Shown here: positions 36,128 to 48,129 of the stretch, piece after piece
Position numbering within the stretch: the stretch's first letter is position 1
How the letters are laid out: each line of letters begins with the position of its first letter
Assembly (NCBI GenBank): GCA_031308135.1
Contig: JAHLJT010009436.1
Location: 220,301,286-220,365,285 of the forward strand
Reading direction: 5' to 3'
Origin: Acheta domesticus
Taxonomy: Eukaryota > Arthropoda > Insecta > Orthoptera > Gryllidae
DNA length: 64,000 bases
Translations under genes and position numbers: made by a program
Notes under the pieces: generated by a model
The model's database searches: none
Told to the model about the DNA's origin: nothing
The model's input: the letters and a program-made list of their open reading frames with translations, nothing else

Positions 36128-36368
36128 AAGGTGGCTCCACATTCGGTATTCGCCGAGCAGCGAGCTTCTGCTCGCCCGATCCCCAACAGCTGATGTGTTC
36201 GGCGAATGTTCGCTCCCTTTGATGTGTTCAAAAGACCTACACGCGGTGGGTAGAGCGAGAGCCGAATGTTCGTCACCCGGCATATAGCAAGCGACCCATC
36301 CACACTACTCGGGATTCGGGGAGCAGTTGCTCGCTGTTCGCCGAATAGCGAATGTGTGGAGCCGCCTT
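36128..36368. mobile_element. MITE family D (241 bp) with ~50-bp inverted ends
   Basis: The left end AAGGTGGCTCCACATTCGG, then TATTCGCCGAGCAGCGAGC, is the inverse of the right end CGCTGTTCGCCGAATAGCG and AATGTGTGGAGCCGCCTT. TTA precedes AGGTGGC on the left and TCA follows GCCGCCT on the right, close to the three-base TWA duplication of PIF/Harbinger elements, but imperfect. The interior repeats CGGCGAATGTTCGCTC-type motifs. No coding frame. Confidence 0.75.
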
Positions 36369-36399
36369 CACATGAAGACGATATGGTTTTAACGCAGGC

Positions 36400-36685
36400 T
36401 CACCTCCCTCCCTTCTACGCACGCGTCGTGCTATTTCGGCTCATTTGGGCCCACAGTGCAGGGCTGGCATTTGCGGGGTTGGGCGCAAAGGGCTGTGGTG
36501 GGCGCGGCGTTCCCTATGCCGGGAAGAGCGCCGGGCGCAGGGCGCAGGGCACAGGGCACGCACCGGGAAATCGCGATGTGCGCCGGGAGGGCCGTCCGGT
36601 GCTTTCACAACAACCGCCGCGCGGCGCTCGTCAATGCGGCGAGCACTCCAATGGCAAATCACCAGGCCCCGGCGAGCTCGCTTTT
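36400..36685. other. GC-rich, CpG-rich pocket
   Basis: Includes a GGGCGCAGGGCGCAGGGCAC run near 36532-36556. Open frames on both strands cross from the adjacent MITE into this pocket and have no recognisable domain. Confidence 0.5.
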
Positions 36686-38100
36686 TTTATTGTGACGATT
36701 CCGTTTCAACGCGTGACTCCAGACTCCCTCATCATGACATGGCGCACTCGCTGAAAACGGTAGTAGCACGGCATTTGCCCAAGATACTTCTAAAATTGAT
36801 TACGTGTCCAAAAAATATTCAAATGCAATTCAGTCCAAATTAACCGCCTTCTCATATTTCTTAAATACTTTGTGTGTCGACTATCCTTAGGGGGGCTGCT
36901 GTACGCTTATTGTATGCCAAACGCTTGCTGTAGGCCTCGGTATTCAAAAAGATGTAGGCGTGTGGAATTTATTATTACCAAAACGAGTCCGCGGATTGTT
37001 TCCTCGGAGCTCCTCGTTTCCCGTTCTCTCATTCCCTATTGCTTCATTAGAACCATTCAAATCATCACATATTCAGTAATTATCAAATGAAATCAAAGTT
37101 GAGCAATCGTCAAAAATAAAATTACCTTTAAGCTTCGAATTCCAGTTGTTCACATTTCAGAAGAGCAATTAAATGATGTTTTTAATTTCAATGAAAGAGT
37201 TTAAATTATACCAAACAGTAGAAGTATCGTTCATAACGACCTCATCGACATTAACATTAATTTTATGTAATCCACCATCGAAATAAATTACACACTCAGA
37301 TATTCCCTCTCCACAGCAGTGAACCGGTGAGAGGTAAATAAACACAACAATCAGAACAATGCAGTAATATTTTTATTTTGCCATAAATACGGAATGATAT
37401 TTTCCTTTCTCTAACACCACATTAAAGGAGCTGAACATTGTTCTTCTGATGAGCGTGGTGCATTGTTCGTTTCCTCGTTTCCACTTCTTTTACTTTTTCC
37501 TTCGGTTCCAAGGCTTAGTAACGAATGTTTGAGAAAGAAAGGGACCTACACAGAAGTAAATACAGAGGATCGTAAAGTTCAAGAAGCGAAATGAGAGGCT
37601 GCTAGTGCCAGCAGATTGAGATCAGTCTCTCACGTGGAACTACAGATTAGCGAATGAATCACCACATTCGTGCGAGTTGGGACCTGCTTTCTTGGAACTA
37701 CTCCAACATTCGCAGAAAAGCACGAAGAAAATCACGTAACTATTACGACTGAATGCTTTCAGTGCGTCCTCTTTCGTTTAGACGATGCAAACCTCGCAAT
37801 GGGAGATTACAAAGAACACCGAGCATGCCAACCGTTGCTTTTATCCGGAGTATTTATAGTTATTAAGTCATTAGGCCAATAAACAGCAAATGCCATTCGA
37901 GGGTGTTATTTGTGGTAACGGCCACCATATAAGAAAGAATAATATAAATTAGGAATATATATTTCTTGGAGTAGGAGAGCTCATCCACAATCTTTACGTA
38001 CAACTCATTTTTTAGACTGATTTCAACGGATGGGATGGGGGGATTTTGTTTCTCTCCTTAGTTAATTCATTATTAGAATTAATAAAGCATGCATCGGTCA
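36686..38100. other. AT-rich intergenic DNA, no gene seen
   Basis: No element ends, tandem repeats or conserved frame were recognised. Confidence 0.5.
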
Positions 38101-38106
38101 TGCATC

Positions 38107-38241
38107 TAATGCATGACCCTACAATTCAAAATACAATCACACAAATTATTTTCTTTTCGCAGTTTCAAAGCACTCGTTCGACTAAGCGTATTTACGGCAG
38201 AAGAAGCACAGCAACGGTTTCGCAGGGCGGCATTGAATTCG
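38107..38241 (+). repeat. Exon-like duplicated segment, copy 1
   Basis: It begins TAATGCATGACCCTACAATT, passes a strong acceptor-like tract (TTATTTTCTTTTCGCAG, ending near 38162) and continues into a frame reading FKALVRLSVFTAEEAQQRFR and further to a stop. The same block recurs at 38662-38829. I do not recognise the peptide. The block could be a segmental duplication of an exon with its acceptor, or part of an interspersed repeat. Confidence 0.6.
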
Positions 38242-38661
38242 TTTCGTCCAAGTCGATAATAACGGTGCAGTATTATGAAAAATTCTAATACAATTTAGTA
38301 AGTATGATGAGTATTCAATCTTAGAAATAAAAATTATAAACGTATAGAATAATGTGAAACGTGATCTGGAAATTGGGACTCGTTACATGTCATCTTGTAT
38401 TTATCTCATACGAGGAGCGTAAAGGGAACCATTTTCCAAATGCCTAGTTTTTGACGTTTTTCGAATTTCAATGTAAACAGAAGAATATGTCGACAAAATG
38501 TGGACACTGCTCAACACATGGTTGATGTTGTTATCGACATCTGTAGAAGAAACAAGTAAATCTTGACATCAGCTTGCCGTACATTTACGGCAACAAAACT
38601 CATTGTATTGATAGTAAAAATAACCTACATTGCCAGCCAAATGAAGCGGACAGGCGAAAGT

Positions 38662-38829
38662 TAATGCATGACCCTACAATTCAAAATACAAAGTACACAA
38701 ATTTTTTTCGCAGCCATTTGGCAATTACACAAATTATTTTCTTTTCGCAGTTTCAAAGCACTCGTTCGACTAAGCGTATTTACGGCAGAAGCAGCACGGC
38801 AACGGTTTCGCAAGGCGGCATTCAATTCG
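38662..38829 (+). repeat. Exon-like duplicated segment, copy 2
   Basis: Direct copy of 38107-38241, 555 bp downstream. It carries an internal partial duplication, so that ACACAAATTTTTTTCGCAG precedes the second ACACAAATTATTTTC...CGCAG. The following frame reads LVRLSVFTAEAARQRFRKAA and, unlike copy 1, stays open into the adjacent GC-rich pocket. Differences between copies are few and partly conservative at the amino-acid level, which is not enough to show selection. Confidence 0.6.
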
Positions 38830-39000
38830 CCCCGTCCGCGCGACGAGAGGACCGCAGAGGGGAGAGGCAGCGAGCGAGCGCCTCGGATGCCTTCCGGTGC
38901 ATTGGACAATCGGAATGAGCGACCGCACCGCGCGCTTCCACGTCAAATCGGGAGTTCGGTGCGTGGCGAGTTCTTCCCTTCCCTCCCCCCACCCCCACTT
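38830..39000. other. GC-rich pocket
   Basis: CpG-rich extension directly after the second exon-like copy, ending at CCCTCCCCCCACCCCC and a short (GT)n near 39008-39022. Confidence 0.45.
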
Positions 39001-39024
39001 TTGTGATTGTGTGTGTGTGTGTGA

Positions 39025-41539
39025 CGAATCCGTTTCAACCCATGAATCCCTATTGTGATTTTCCCGGGTACAACGGGCTTCGGAAGTGAACCGTCACAAT
39101 ATTTAAATCGGACAATACTGAACTTAATGTACAATAGTTCATAATTAAATTATTTGTGTACTTGCATTAAAATAAAATCAAAGTCAGGAAGACTGTCTAA
39201 AAAGTAGTGTACGAGACGTAGTACAAATGATATTGTATTGCTCGAAGGATTGTGCCGCTCGGCTTCGAGCTGCAACCTTTCTACTCGCAAAATAAAGTGT
39301 CTCTTTTACCTCTCCTATCATAAATAACTATTCAATTTTTGTTTCTTCGTATTTAACCACATGATGAAAAGTTCCAGCACCACCCACCCAGAAACATCAC
39401 ATATTTTCCAAATCCAGCCAAAACCCCTGTTTTCTGATGACAGTCTGGTATTCCTATCATTAATTGGTAAGATTTTGAAGATGTACTCCTAACAATTTCT
39501 TTTATGTTGCACTAAGGAGACGAGTATATTAAAAAAGAAATGGAAGCCATGCCTTAGGATACAAACAAAGGAATCCGTCTTCAGATACATACTTTTTCGG
39601 TATATCGTAGGTTTCAGGTGTATGCTCAAATATCTTTTTTAATAAAATGCTTCCATCACTTTTCCTCTAAAACTGTTGAACAATAATCAAATAACTTGCT
39701 AAAGACATGAATTCGTGGCCTTTTAAATGTCCGTAATGTGATTATTCTGGCAGTTGTCTTTAAAAATAAATTACACCAGAACAGATATCACAGAATATCT
39801 TCTCTTTCTTCGTGTAATGGTTTCTGTGTCAGACTTTTGTATGTCAGACAAACACGAGCATCCTTTACGTTATTGTTTTCTAGAGGATTAGTTGCTACTT
39901 ATATTTCAGTGCAATGGAAAAACAGACTTTGACAAAGTTCTTTACACTAGAGAAAATTGAACGCTCCACGGAAAAATCATGCACTTCTGTTAAAATCTCG
40001 ATTACTTCTTTATTTCACAGTTAACTACCTTTCTCTAGAATATCTAAACAAAAGTTTACGAATAACTAATCTATGAAGAGCGACTATTTGATACCAGACA
40101 TTTTATAAGAACCCAATCAGTAATCTTCTATGATCCGGAAAATAAATAATGAATCACCGCTACGCACAAATTGCCCTTCCACTTCTTGGAAGTATTCCAG
40201 CACTCGCTCGCATAAGAGGCAACGCCTGCTTTCTTTTCAACGGTGCGTTCGCGCTCACGCAAGGAGTGCCAGAGATGCAGCGGAAATAGCAATGATGTCG
40301 TTCCGAACTGCGGCAGCGCGGGGCAGAACCACTTGAATGAACGCTACAGGAGCACGCTTCAATGGTACATCCTGAGAACAGTTGAGGCGCTCTCTTGGTT
40401 TGTTTTCAACGTAGTGACGATTTTATTCCTTTCCGTGAATTTTCAATTCAGATTGTGGTGAAATATCATAGTTAGTAACACGAGTGCTTCGGAAATGTCG
40501 ATAAGTCCCCGACTCGCGAAGCGAGGATTTATCTAAGAATTTCCAGAGCATGAGTCGTATTTAAGAGGACTATTCCACGAATGAAATTATGTCCAACAGA
40601 GTACCAAAATGCGCCAAATATAGAAAATAACTGAAGACATTTTAGAATAAAAAAGGTTATTTTACAGCACATGCGCGATATACGTCAGGACAGTAATCGA
40701 CCGCCTCCTAAGACACATGAGTGGCAGCTTATTTTTGGCCACAAGGTAGGAGCGGTAAGAAAAATCGGATAGAAAAATCGATAATTATTTTGAGATACAC
40801 ATTGATCGGGTCATTTGATATGTATAGTTAAACACTGTTGGTTTTAATTTCACGAGTGGGATAGTTGTGGATAAACTACTCTTTTCAGATCGAGTAGATA
40901 TTTTAGCAGCGAAGAAACACGAGTGTGATCGATTTCGAATGCAATGAATACAACAGCCTCGGTTAAGACGGATTACTGCGAAAACGCAATTTACGCATCA
41001 ATAATGAGCATCGAATATCTTATCCACAGACTCATGCTCCGGTTTCGTTACTGAACTGCATCACGGAAAGCGACAGGTAATATAGAGAGCAAGAGCGATC
41101 ATGATATATGCAAGATTGAACGAGTGTCAGGGCTGGAAAAGTATCTTAAGACGCTCGACATAAAAAGAAAATATGGGTCCCGTAATAATATTGAATATAT
41201 GCAGGACAATTAAAATGTATATTAAAATAAAGTATAATATTGCCAATTTGAAAACTGATAATACAATTTTATTCACTTTCATATTATGATCACATATATA
41301 TTTTGTTTAAAAAAATATGCTGATGCCCTTATGCACAAAGACACCTAAGATCGTATTTGGTTTGCTGGTACATTAACTCCCCCCATGCCCTCAAAAATTG
41401 TCGAATGTGAAATAATATATCCATAAGAAAATAAAACCACTTCCAATGATTGTGCAATAATTTTTTTTTTGCACGAAATTTATCTCCCAATTCATCCACT
41501 CATAACTTCCTATTACCACCAGTAGCTGAGCCACCCTTC
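39025..41539. other. Mostly AT-rich DNA, no gene seen
   Basis: A compact palindromic stretch lies at about 40471-40565: ACGAGTGCTTCGGAAAT and CGATAAGTCCCCGACTCGCG are loosely inverted around CGCGAAGCGAGGATTTATC and ATTTCCAGAGCATGAGTCGT. Related GAGCATGAGTC and CATGCTCC motifs recur near 41030. Otherwise nothing was recognised. Confidence 0.4.
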
Positions 41540-42085
41540 ACCCGCTCAGTGGGCTTGGGAGAGGTCTGCGCTTGCAGCTGAATGGGAGTAAGAGCCAGGC
41601 GCGTTGTGCCCGGTCGGCTCGCAGAGCGCGCGCGGGCCTGCCATGCGGAGCGCGAGAGGCGCCGCAGCCGTCGAAGAAAGGTCAGCCCGGCGGGCGTTCC
41701 CTCGGGAGGGCGTTGCTCTGCGGAGATACGGGCGGGGCGCGGCGGGGCGGGGTTGGACGAGGCGGAGAGGGGGAGGTGAGGAGGGGAGGGGAGGGGAGGG
41801 GGCGCGGGAACGGCCGGGTGCCAAGAGGCGCTCTCGCGTGCACCGCCCCCGCGTTCGCAGTCGCTCGCACGTTACGGTCTGCGGAAGCTGCGGCCGCTTG
41901 GCGACAGCCCGACTCCCGCGTGTTGGCCCCAACCGAAAGTGCGCTTCCATTCCAGGCGCGTAGGCGCACAATCTCTCGTGAACTGACGCTCTGTTCGGCG
42001 TTGGCCATATACAGGCAACGCATCGCTCGCCACCCGACGGTAGCCCGCCACGCCATTTCAGTGAGGTAGCCCACTCAGGGAGGTA
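41540..42085. other. GC-rich, CpG-rich island
   Basis: About 545 bp, with GGGGCGGGG boxes near 41745 and GAGGGGAGGGGAGGGGAGGG near 41778-41800, a strong candidate for G-quadruplex formation. Frames are open on both strands but carry no domain. Flanking DNA is AT-rich. A CpG-island promoter is possible, though no downstream coding sequence was recognised. Confidence 0.55.
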
Positions 42086-42890
42086 ATTTCAATAGAGTTT
42101 GGTTTGTTTGTTCGGCGGGGTTTTCCCCCTTCGTACTGCGAGCAAGAAGGAAGCACACTTAATTGGCAGATTAAATGTGTGGTCTTCACATTACATTACG
42201 ATGATTGTGATCATCTCTGAAATTGGGTCGCAACTGAAAAATGTAATTTAAGAGTGTGATTTCATACATACCTTAGGAACAAAGAATATAACGTTTCTTG
42301 AAATTTCTTGTTGACATCAAATGATTTATTGCTTGTTAATAAAGAGATGTAAATAAAAAACTCATTTTAATGTCTCGTATTTCGAAGCAGATTTTCTGTA
42401 GTGGACCATTTCATTAACGAGCTCACATCGCATCCGTCGTTTGCCGACTTGGAGCACTCTTTAATACATCGAAGTTCTCATAAATCCCAACAAGGTCAGT
42501 TTAAATAAACAAACTAGCTAGTGGAATTACAACTAATGTCCATATTGTCACTATTGTTCATATAGTCACTAATGTCCATGAAAGGAAATAAATGACAATA
42601 CTACAACAATCAAGTTTTATTCTCTACACTAATTCTAAGCAAAGTTCTGACTCGATAACGAACTTTACAATTATCAGTACCGTGTCATAAAACTGATACA
42701 CGAGTTGTTTCTAAGATTTTGTAAGTTGACAAAACATGTTCATTTTATTGCCCAATATCTCTCCTTGTATTGTGTTGTACTGCTCTTTCCTTATTCCCAG
42801 ACAATATATTACATGTAATGAAACGTTGAATGAGAAGCGACTTTAGAACGGGGGAACTGAAGACCAGAAATAGAAACCTATTACCTGAAC
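42086..42890. other. AT-rich intergenic DNA, no gene seen
   Basis: A short repeat of ATTGTYCATATWGTCACTAATGTCCAT-like sequence occurs around 42535-42580. Nothing else was recognised. Confidence 0.45.
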
Positions 42891-42899
42891 CTTCTGTGA

Positions 42900-43760
42900 A
42901 AACTCTGAGGTTCGGGCGTAAAAAGTCGCAGGCCGAGGGAAGCGCCTGCGATGAAATACGTGCAGAAGGGTGTGGGAAACCGCCAATCGCCCGCACAAAG
43001 TCGAAGGCGATCCCCACCGCCCCCGCCGATAGATGCTCTTTGCCGCTGTGGTCGCCAACGTCCCCGCTCCCCGCCCAACGAACTCCGTAGCCCGTCTCCG
43101 TCTCCACCGCTAACCGCCTTTGACCCAAACCCAGCGCTGCCACCAGCACCAGCACCGTCGCCGCCACCCCATCAACTCCACTGTCCTCGGTACCACCAGC
43201 GCCACCGATGTTACCAGCGCCATTGCCGCAACAGCCACCAATATCACCACCTCCATCACCACCAACCCAACCGTCACCAACGTCACCGGCTTTACCGGCG
43301 CCTATTTTCACCGTCAAAGCCACAGCCACCAACGCCGCTACCACCGCCATCGCCAGCAACACCACCATCGCCGGCATCACCACCACCATGGCCGCTACCT
43401 TCACCGCCGCAGCCACACTCACCGTCCCGCTCAGCGCTACCGCCGTCGCTCTCGTAGTCACCACCATTTGCACCACCCCGCCCCCCCGTCGCTCCTGAAA
43501 GCTATTCCAACCTCTCGAGCTGCCCTCGCCCTCGCCCTCGCCCGCCCGGCCGCCCACGCCACCTCCTGAACCTCAATTAAAGCTACGAGCGCCGGGACCT
43601 TTGACCTCCGCAAAGAGGCCCGGCCGCGGAGCGGGGGCGCCGCGGCGGCGGGGGTGGGGGTGGGGAAGCGAATTGGATGGCGATCGGGGCAGAGGGCAAA
43701 AGCGGAGCCGGATATGCGGGCTCGTCCGAAAGTGATGGGACGGGAAATGCATTGGTGGAT
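42900..43760. other. GC-rich island with (CCA/CCG)n triplet tract
   Basis: From about 43130 to 43470 the plus strand is dense in CACCAC, CACCGCC and CACCAAC triplets, extending into CCCTCGCCCTCGCCCTCGCC near 43525-43548 and a GGGGGTGGGGGTGGGG run near 43655. The large overlapping frames (G/V-rich on minus, H/P/S/T-rich on plus) are consequences of these triplets. Confidence 0.65.
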
Positions 43761-44560
43761 AGCACACACGCCCGGATACCGAAATTCTGGAATACCGTTG
43801 GAGTGCTAGGCAAATTTTTGTTTCCAATTTTTCAGAGTAGAACGACAGTACGAACGCAGGTGTGCGCAATGAAATGAGCACCTTAAAATAATACACGAAA
43901 ATTGAATGAAAAAACGTCGTTAAAAAGAAATGTGTAAGGGTGATAGCACACGGCTCGTTCCTGAATAACGTATGGCAACCATTGACTGCGATAAAACACT
44001 GATACCACTTCAATAAAAAAACAATGCATAGTTTAACCTTCAAAGATATTGGAGGATATAAATCGTTCGATCTCTAAGATGCGTAATATTGATTATAAGC
44101 AGCTCGAATTTGCTAAAAATGCTTTCACTTGATGAATGTTCATCCATATTACTTGTACGGAACAAAATGGAAAATGAAAGAGAGAGAGTCGTTTTAAGCT
44201 TCGACTGGATTAATTTGTATCAACGATAGGATCGTAAACGGAAGGTTGCGCAGATACATTAAGGACGGATGGGGCTAATCGAATTTCGATTCCAAGGAAA
44301 CATAAGGGTAGCCCAAATCATTGAGATCCAACAAGGTTTAAACATATCAATTATAGCATAGAGATGTTGGGTGATATTCTCGAAAGAAAAAGTGCGTCTT
44401 CTTTTCTTCTAACAACACTCTACTTCCTTATTTGAAAAATTCAACATGGTTTGTAGAAATAAAATTGTACTAAAAACAGCAAGTAACCATATTCAAGCAC
44501 TCCACCTCCAGAAACCTGTCCTCAAAATCTGTCCACCCCTGCCCGAGGCAGAGGGATTAA
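43761..44560. other. AT-rich intergenic DNA, no gene seen
   Basis: No repeat or coding signal was recognised. Confidence 0.45.
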
Positions 44561-45230
44561 TCGTTTTGATTGGCCGTTCTGGAGCCGGCCCTCCATGGCA
44601 CGGGCGGAGCGTCATAAGCCCCGAAGATCAAGCGCCATGCAGCGCCCCCTGCGCGCGTCATCCGGAGCGCTGCCTCGCAAAGGTGAGCGCGCAAAGGGTC
44701 ATTGCGGAGCGGCGAACGGGCCCTCCCGGCGAGCAGTGGGGTGGACAAGCGAGCAGTGGGACGGCCGGGTGAACGGGCACGAGGGGAAGGCGGGAAGGAG
44801 GGAGTGAGAAAGGGAGGGAAGGAAGGAGAACGGGGGATAGGGGGAGGGAGAGCGAAAGGGCGGAGGATATGGAAAGGGAGGGCGAAAGAGCGGAAGGGAG
44901 GGGGGAAGGGCGGCCTGAAGGGAGAAAAAGAGGGCAGGATGTATTGGGGAATGGGGAGGGAGGATGATAGGGCAAGATGGAGGGAGGGAGGAAGGGCAAG
45001 ATGGAGGGAGGAAGGAAGGGCAAGAGGGAGGGAGGGAGGAAGGGCAAGAGGGAGGGAGGGAGGATAGATGTGCAGGGAGGGAGGGAGGGAAGGCGCGGAA
45101 GGGCAGGCTAGTGGGAGGGAGGAAAAGCGGAAGGGTAGGTAGGTGGGTGGGAGAGCAGGCGGGTGGGAAAGAGGAAGGGAAGAATGGCGAACAGGTGTGG
45201 GAAAGGGCGGCCGGGAGTGTGTCGCAGTCG
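44561..45230. other. GC-rich block grading into a long polypurine tract
   Basis: The first 200 bp are CpG-rich. From about 44780 to 45180 the plus strand is almost entirely purine (GGGAGGGAAGGA-type), and the minus strand gives spurious LPPSLPPS frames. Confidence 0.6.
44970..45065 (+). repeat. 24-bp polypurine minisatellite, about 4 copies
   Basis: GGGCAAGATGGAGGGAGG followed by a GAGGAA-like end recurs at 44970, 44994, 45018 and 45042. The first two copies read AAGATGG and the last two AAGAGGG. A nearly pure purine strand of this length could form triplex (H-DNA) structures. Confidence 0.8.
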
Positions 45231-46059
45231 GGAGTTGCCAGCTTGCCCAGCACTTTCAGAGATGTACACAGAGCCGAAACGTACCGCAAGGGGCAAAGAA
45301 TTGGAAATAAATGAACACACATTCGGTGTTGGAGGTTCTTTGAGGATTGATTCCCTACCAGGGCCACGGCTCAATTGCGACAAGTGTAATATTGAGACCT
45401 GTGTTCCAAACGATGTTGTTTCTCTCCATAGGCCATTGTTAATGATACGCAGGCATATCTAAATGACACTGGTCGTAAGTACGGATGCAGGATAATGTTT
45501 AAACACTAACAATCGAAATGCACACATGGCCCCCTGAGAAGGTATGTTGTGTATCAAACTGAACTGTTGGTGTGTACCAACGTTTATTACCAAGCCAATA
45601 TTATCCTACATGTAGGTCGGTGGATTTGTGAGCGTTTTACTTTTCAACTATTTGTCTTCTGACGTAGGTAATACCGTTATATTCTTTCTGAAAGATCAAA
45701 TAAGCACTTTTGACGACGTGGTCTGATTGACAGAAGCCAGAAAAGCATAAATCGATGCGATTAAAACGGATCAAACATTAAATACTCAATTTTATTTTGC
45801 GCATTAATTTTGATGTTCTTTATATTTGTAATACTCCGGGCAACGAAATGGGTGATATTCAGAACTAAAAATCTAAATTTTGAATCGAAGGACTAATGAG
45901 ATTTAATTTGGTGTATTACTACTAAAAAATGTGTTAAACGTCATTATTCAAATGAGTAATTTCCATTTTCCCTGTATTTAGGGGGCCATGGCTCGCCAGT
46001 AAAGTATGGTATGTATTTAGGTTGGAAGGGGGGATAGGGTAGGTGTATTTTCTCTCTAT
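45231..46059. other. AT-rich intergenic DNA, no gene seen
   Basis: No repeat or coding signal was recognised. A GGTTGGAAGGGGGGATAGGG stretch directly precedes the MITE at 46063. Confidence 0.45.
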
Positions 46060-46062
46060 TTA

Positions 46063-46225
46063 GGGGCCGTCCATAAATTACGTAACACAAATTTCGAGTA
46101 TTTTAAACCCCCTCCCCCTTGTTAGGCACTCGCAACATGCGCTTCAACCCCTATGTAACGCAGCGTAACGTTGCCTCAGACCTCGTCCCTTCTCCTCTAG
46201 CGTTACGTAATTTATGGACGACACC
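46063..46225. mobile_element. MITE family E (about 163 bp) with TTA duplication
   Basis: The left end GGGGCCGTCCATAAATTACG is the inverse of the right end, which reads GGTGTCGTCCATAAATTACG on the other strand. TTA flanks both ends exactly (46060-46062 and 46226-46228), the target duplication of PIF/Harbinger-type elements. Interior: CCCCCTCCCCCTTGTTAGGC. The CCGTCCATAAATTACG terminus is one I recognise as common in insect genomes. Confidence 0.85.
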
Positions 46226-46439
46226 TTAGGGGGCCATTCCAGAAACTAATATCACTAATAGTTGGTTTTCCTTAACTCCAATGCCGTAACAGTGCGAGAG
46301 AAATCCGCTACCAGGAAGCAACAAGTTCATAATAGTAATTCTAGATACTAATAAGATTCATCATTCTTTCCTTCCGCTCCACTAATGGTCAACAGCATTC
46401 ATTTTCACGTGAAACGCACTTCCCCAGATTTTTTACCCC

Positions 46440-46700
46440 CATTCTCGGCGAACACGCTGTTATCCGCGCACTGTGGATGGGACGCGTGCGGCGGCTGGAG
46501 GACTTGGGACGGGGGGTGGAAGGGGGGGCGATGAGTGGCGGCTCGTGCGCGCGGGCAGATGGCTCCGTCTGATGGGCAGCGCGAGCCCCGGGCGCACAAA
46601 GGCCGCCATCGGCCCCGGCGCAGGGGGCACCAAAGCCCCGCGCGCCGACACACGGGCAAATCGGCCGTTTGGATCAAGGAGCCCCGCCTCGCCTTGATGG
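46440..46700. other. GC-rich, CpG-rich pocket
   Basis: Includes GGGACGGGGGGTGGAAGGGG near 46506. It lies between MITE E and fold-back B copy 1. No domain in the open frames. Confidence 0.5.
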
Positions 46701-46714
46701 TTTCACTTCTGTCC

Positions 46715-46903
46715 TATACTGCGATTCAAACACTATGGCAGTTCAAGGTTGAGCTGGACGAAGAAGGGGGAGACACTGTCATCCAATCGGGAGCTTCGTT
46801 ACGAACTTAGAGTTTTGGTATTGGATCTCCCGATTGGATGACAACATCCCCCTCTCCTTCCAGCTCGTGACCTTAAAGTACCACTATGTTTAAATCGGAG
46901 TAC
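46715..46903. mobile_element. Fold-back family B, copy 1 (189 bp)
   Basis: Nearly the whole element is one hairpin. Left arm: TATACTGCGATTCAAACACT, GAGCTGGACGAAGAAGGGGG, GTCATCCAATCGGGAGCTTC. Right arm read inversely: TACTCCGATTTAAACATAG, GAGCTGGAAGGAGAGGGGG, GTCATCCAATCGGGAGATCC. Only about 25 bases separate the arms. The CATCCAATCGGGAGCTT core and TACTGCGATT terminus are shared with 50781-50957. Confidence 0.8.
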
Positions 46904-47412
46904 AGAAATCTAAGTTGCCTGTTCTGTCCTCTGAAGGCTAAAAGACATAGGAAATTTCAAACTCTTAGCTAAGAGCTATTTAGTAAACTACTATATTCCA
47001 TTTAATTCATCCATTCATTCATTTTACACATAAGAAATGTCTTATTTCTTCGCTGATATTTGTCAATTTGTTAATAAGATTCGGCCTTCTTCCTAAGAAA
47101 AATGTTCGGTTCTTAATAAACGTAAGTAGGAAAAACAAACAACCAACAACCAACATAAATTCGCCTATGACTTGAGACATACTTGCTAAATTAGACGTTT
47201 ACGAACCACAGTGGCCCTATCGCGAACTGTCCCAATATTCCAGAAGAAAGGTGCAACCAGAAACCCTGATCCAAGTGCTTCCTGGAACATTATGAAATGT
47301 TTCGGTCAAGAGCGACCTCGCAGATGAGCTTTGAGGAAACAGCGCGCTTTGGCGTGGGCTCGTCGCAGAGAGACCCTTGGGCGTATCTAGACGCCGCTAC
47401 ATTTCAGTCGGG
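46904..47412. other. AT-rich intergenic DNA, no gene seen
   Basis: No gene seen. The stretch 47270-47412 becomes less AT-rich just before the next element. Confidence 0.4.
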
Positions 47413-48129
47413 TAGAGTCCCTAGATACAGATTAGCACATTCCATTGTGTCACCCAAGAAGCTAGAAATGCATTGCTCCACGGCTCATATTCGTTGCTAC
47501 ATGGAGCCACCGATCCCGCCATTTGATATCCAGTTGTCAGGAGAATTGGAACTGTGTGATATTCTATGTTGAAAACCATGAATCTACACAAAACTAATAT
47601 AAATATCCTTAATGTCACCAATTGTTACATGTCCTTTTAGCTCCTGAATACTGCCTGGCGGGGCTTTCGAGTGAGAGGATATTAAACGTCGGCGGTTACT
47701 CTGTTCTCTGATGATCGGCTTAGAGTTCTTAGTTACACTGCCGCCGATTCCGCCATTTCACATTCAGCTGTCCGGAGAGTGCGAGCTGTAAGGCATTTTG
47801 TGTGGTGGGAATCATCAATATACCCAACACTAATATTAATCCACTGGAAGGCCTTCATCAAGCCTTCACCGGCAAAGGCGGCTCAGGACATCAACTGGTG
47901 TCACTGCAGGGCTCCTGACCGGGACGTCCAAGGGATCGAGTCCGGAAGGCGGCAGGAATTTCGACAGTTTAGCTCGACCTATCCACTTTATCTAGACAGC
48001 TAGGTCGAATTCAGTCGCTGGTCATTCAATTGTCATGTATCCTCCACTCCCGTACGCTGCATGTCGTGGCTATCTGGTGCACAATGGCGGCGGCTGAGCA
48101 GGTTGCGTTACTCCCTGTATCTAGGGACT
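47413..48129. mobile_element. Composite family F element with nested SINE
   Basis: The outer ends are exact inverses: GAGTCCCTAGATACAG at 47415-47430 and CTGTATCTAGGGACT near 48115-48129. The body matches 51389-51654 in order: CACATTCCATTGT, CGATCCCGCCATTTGATATC then CAGTTG, GTCACCAATTGTTA, CTCCTGAATACTGCC and GAGAGGATATTAAA. A second partial copy of the left interior (CCGATTCCGCCATTTCACAT then TCAGCTG) starts near 47744, so at least two copies are joined or nested. A SINE fragment occupies about 47868-48021. Confidence 0.7.
47868..48021 (+). mobile_element. SINE fragment (14925 family), nested in family F element
   Basis: A-box-like AAAGGCGGCTCAGGACATCA, B-box-like GGGATCGAGTCC, GGCGGCAGGAATTT and AGCTAGGTCGAATTCAGTCG match the head of the 14925 SINE in order. 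The core and 3' part are missing. It retains better A and B boxes than the copy at 30126. Confidence 0.72.

Noticed and set aside
42745..43557. 270-codon minus-strand frame and overlapping plus-strand frames
   Set aside because: Composed of GGT/ACC triplet repeats; all phases give low-complexity sequence.
44699..45367. 222-codon minus-strand proline/serine/leucine frame
   Set aside because: Product of the polypurine tract, with LPPS repeats only.
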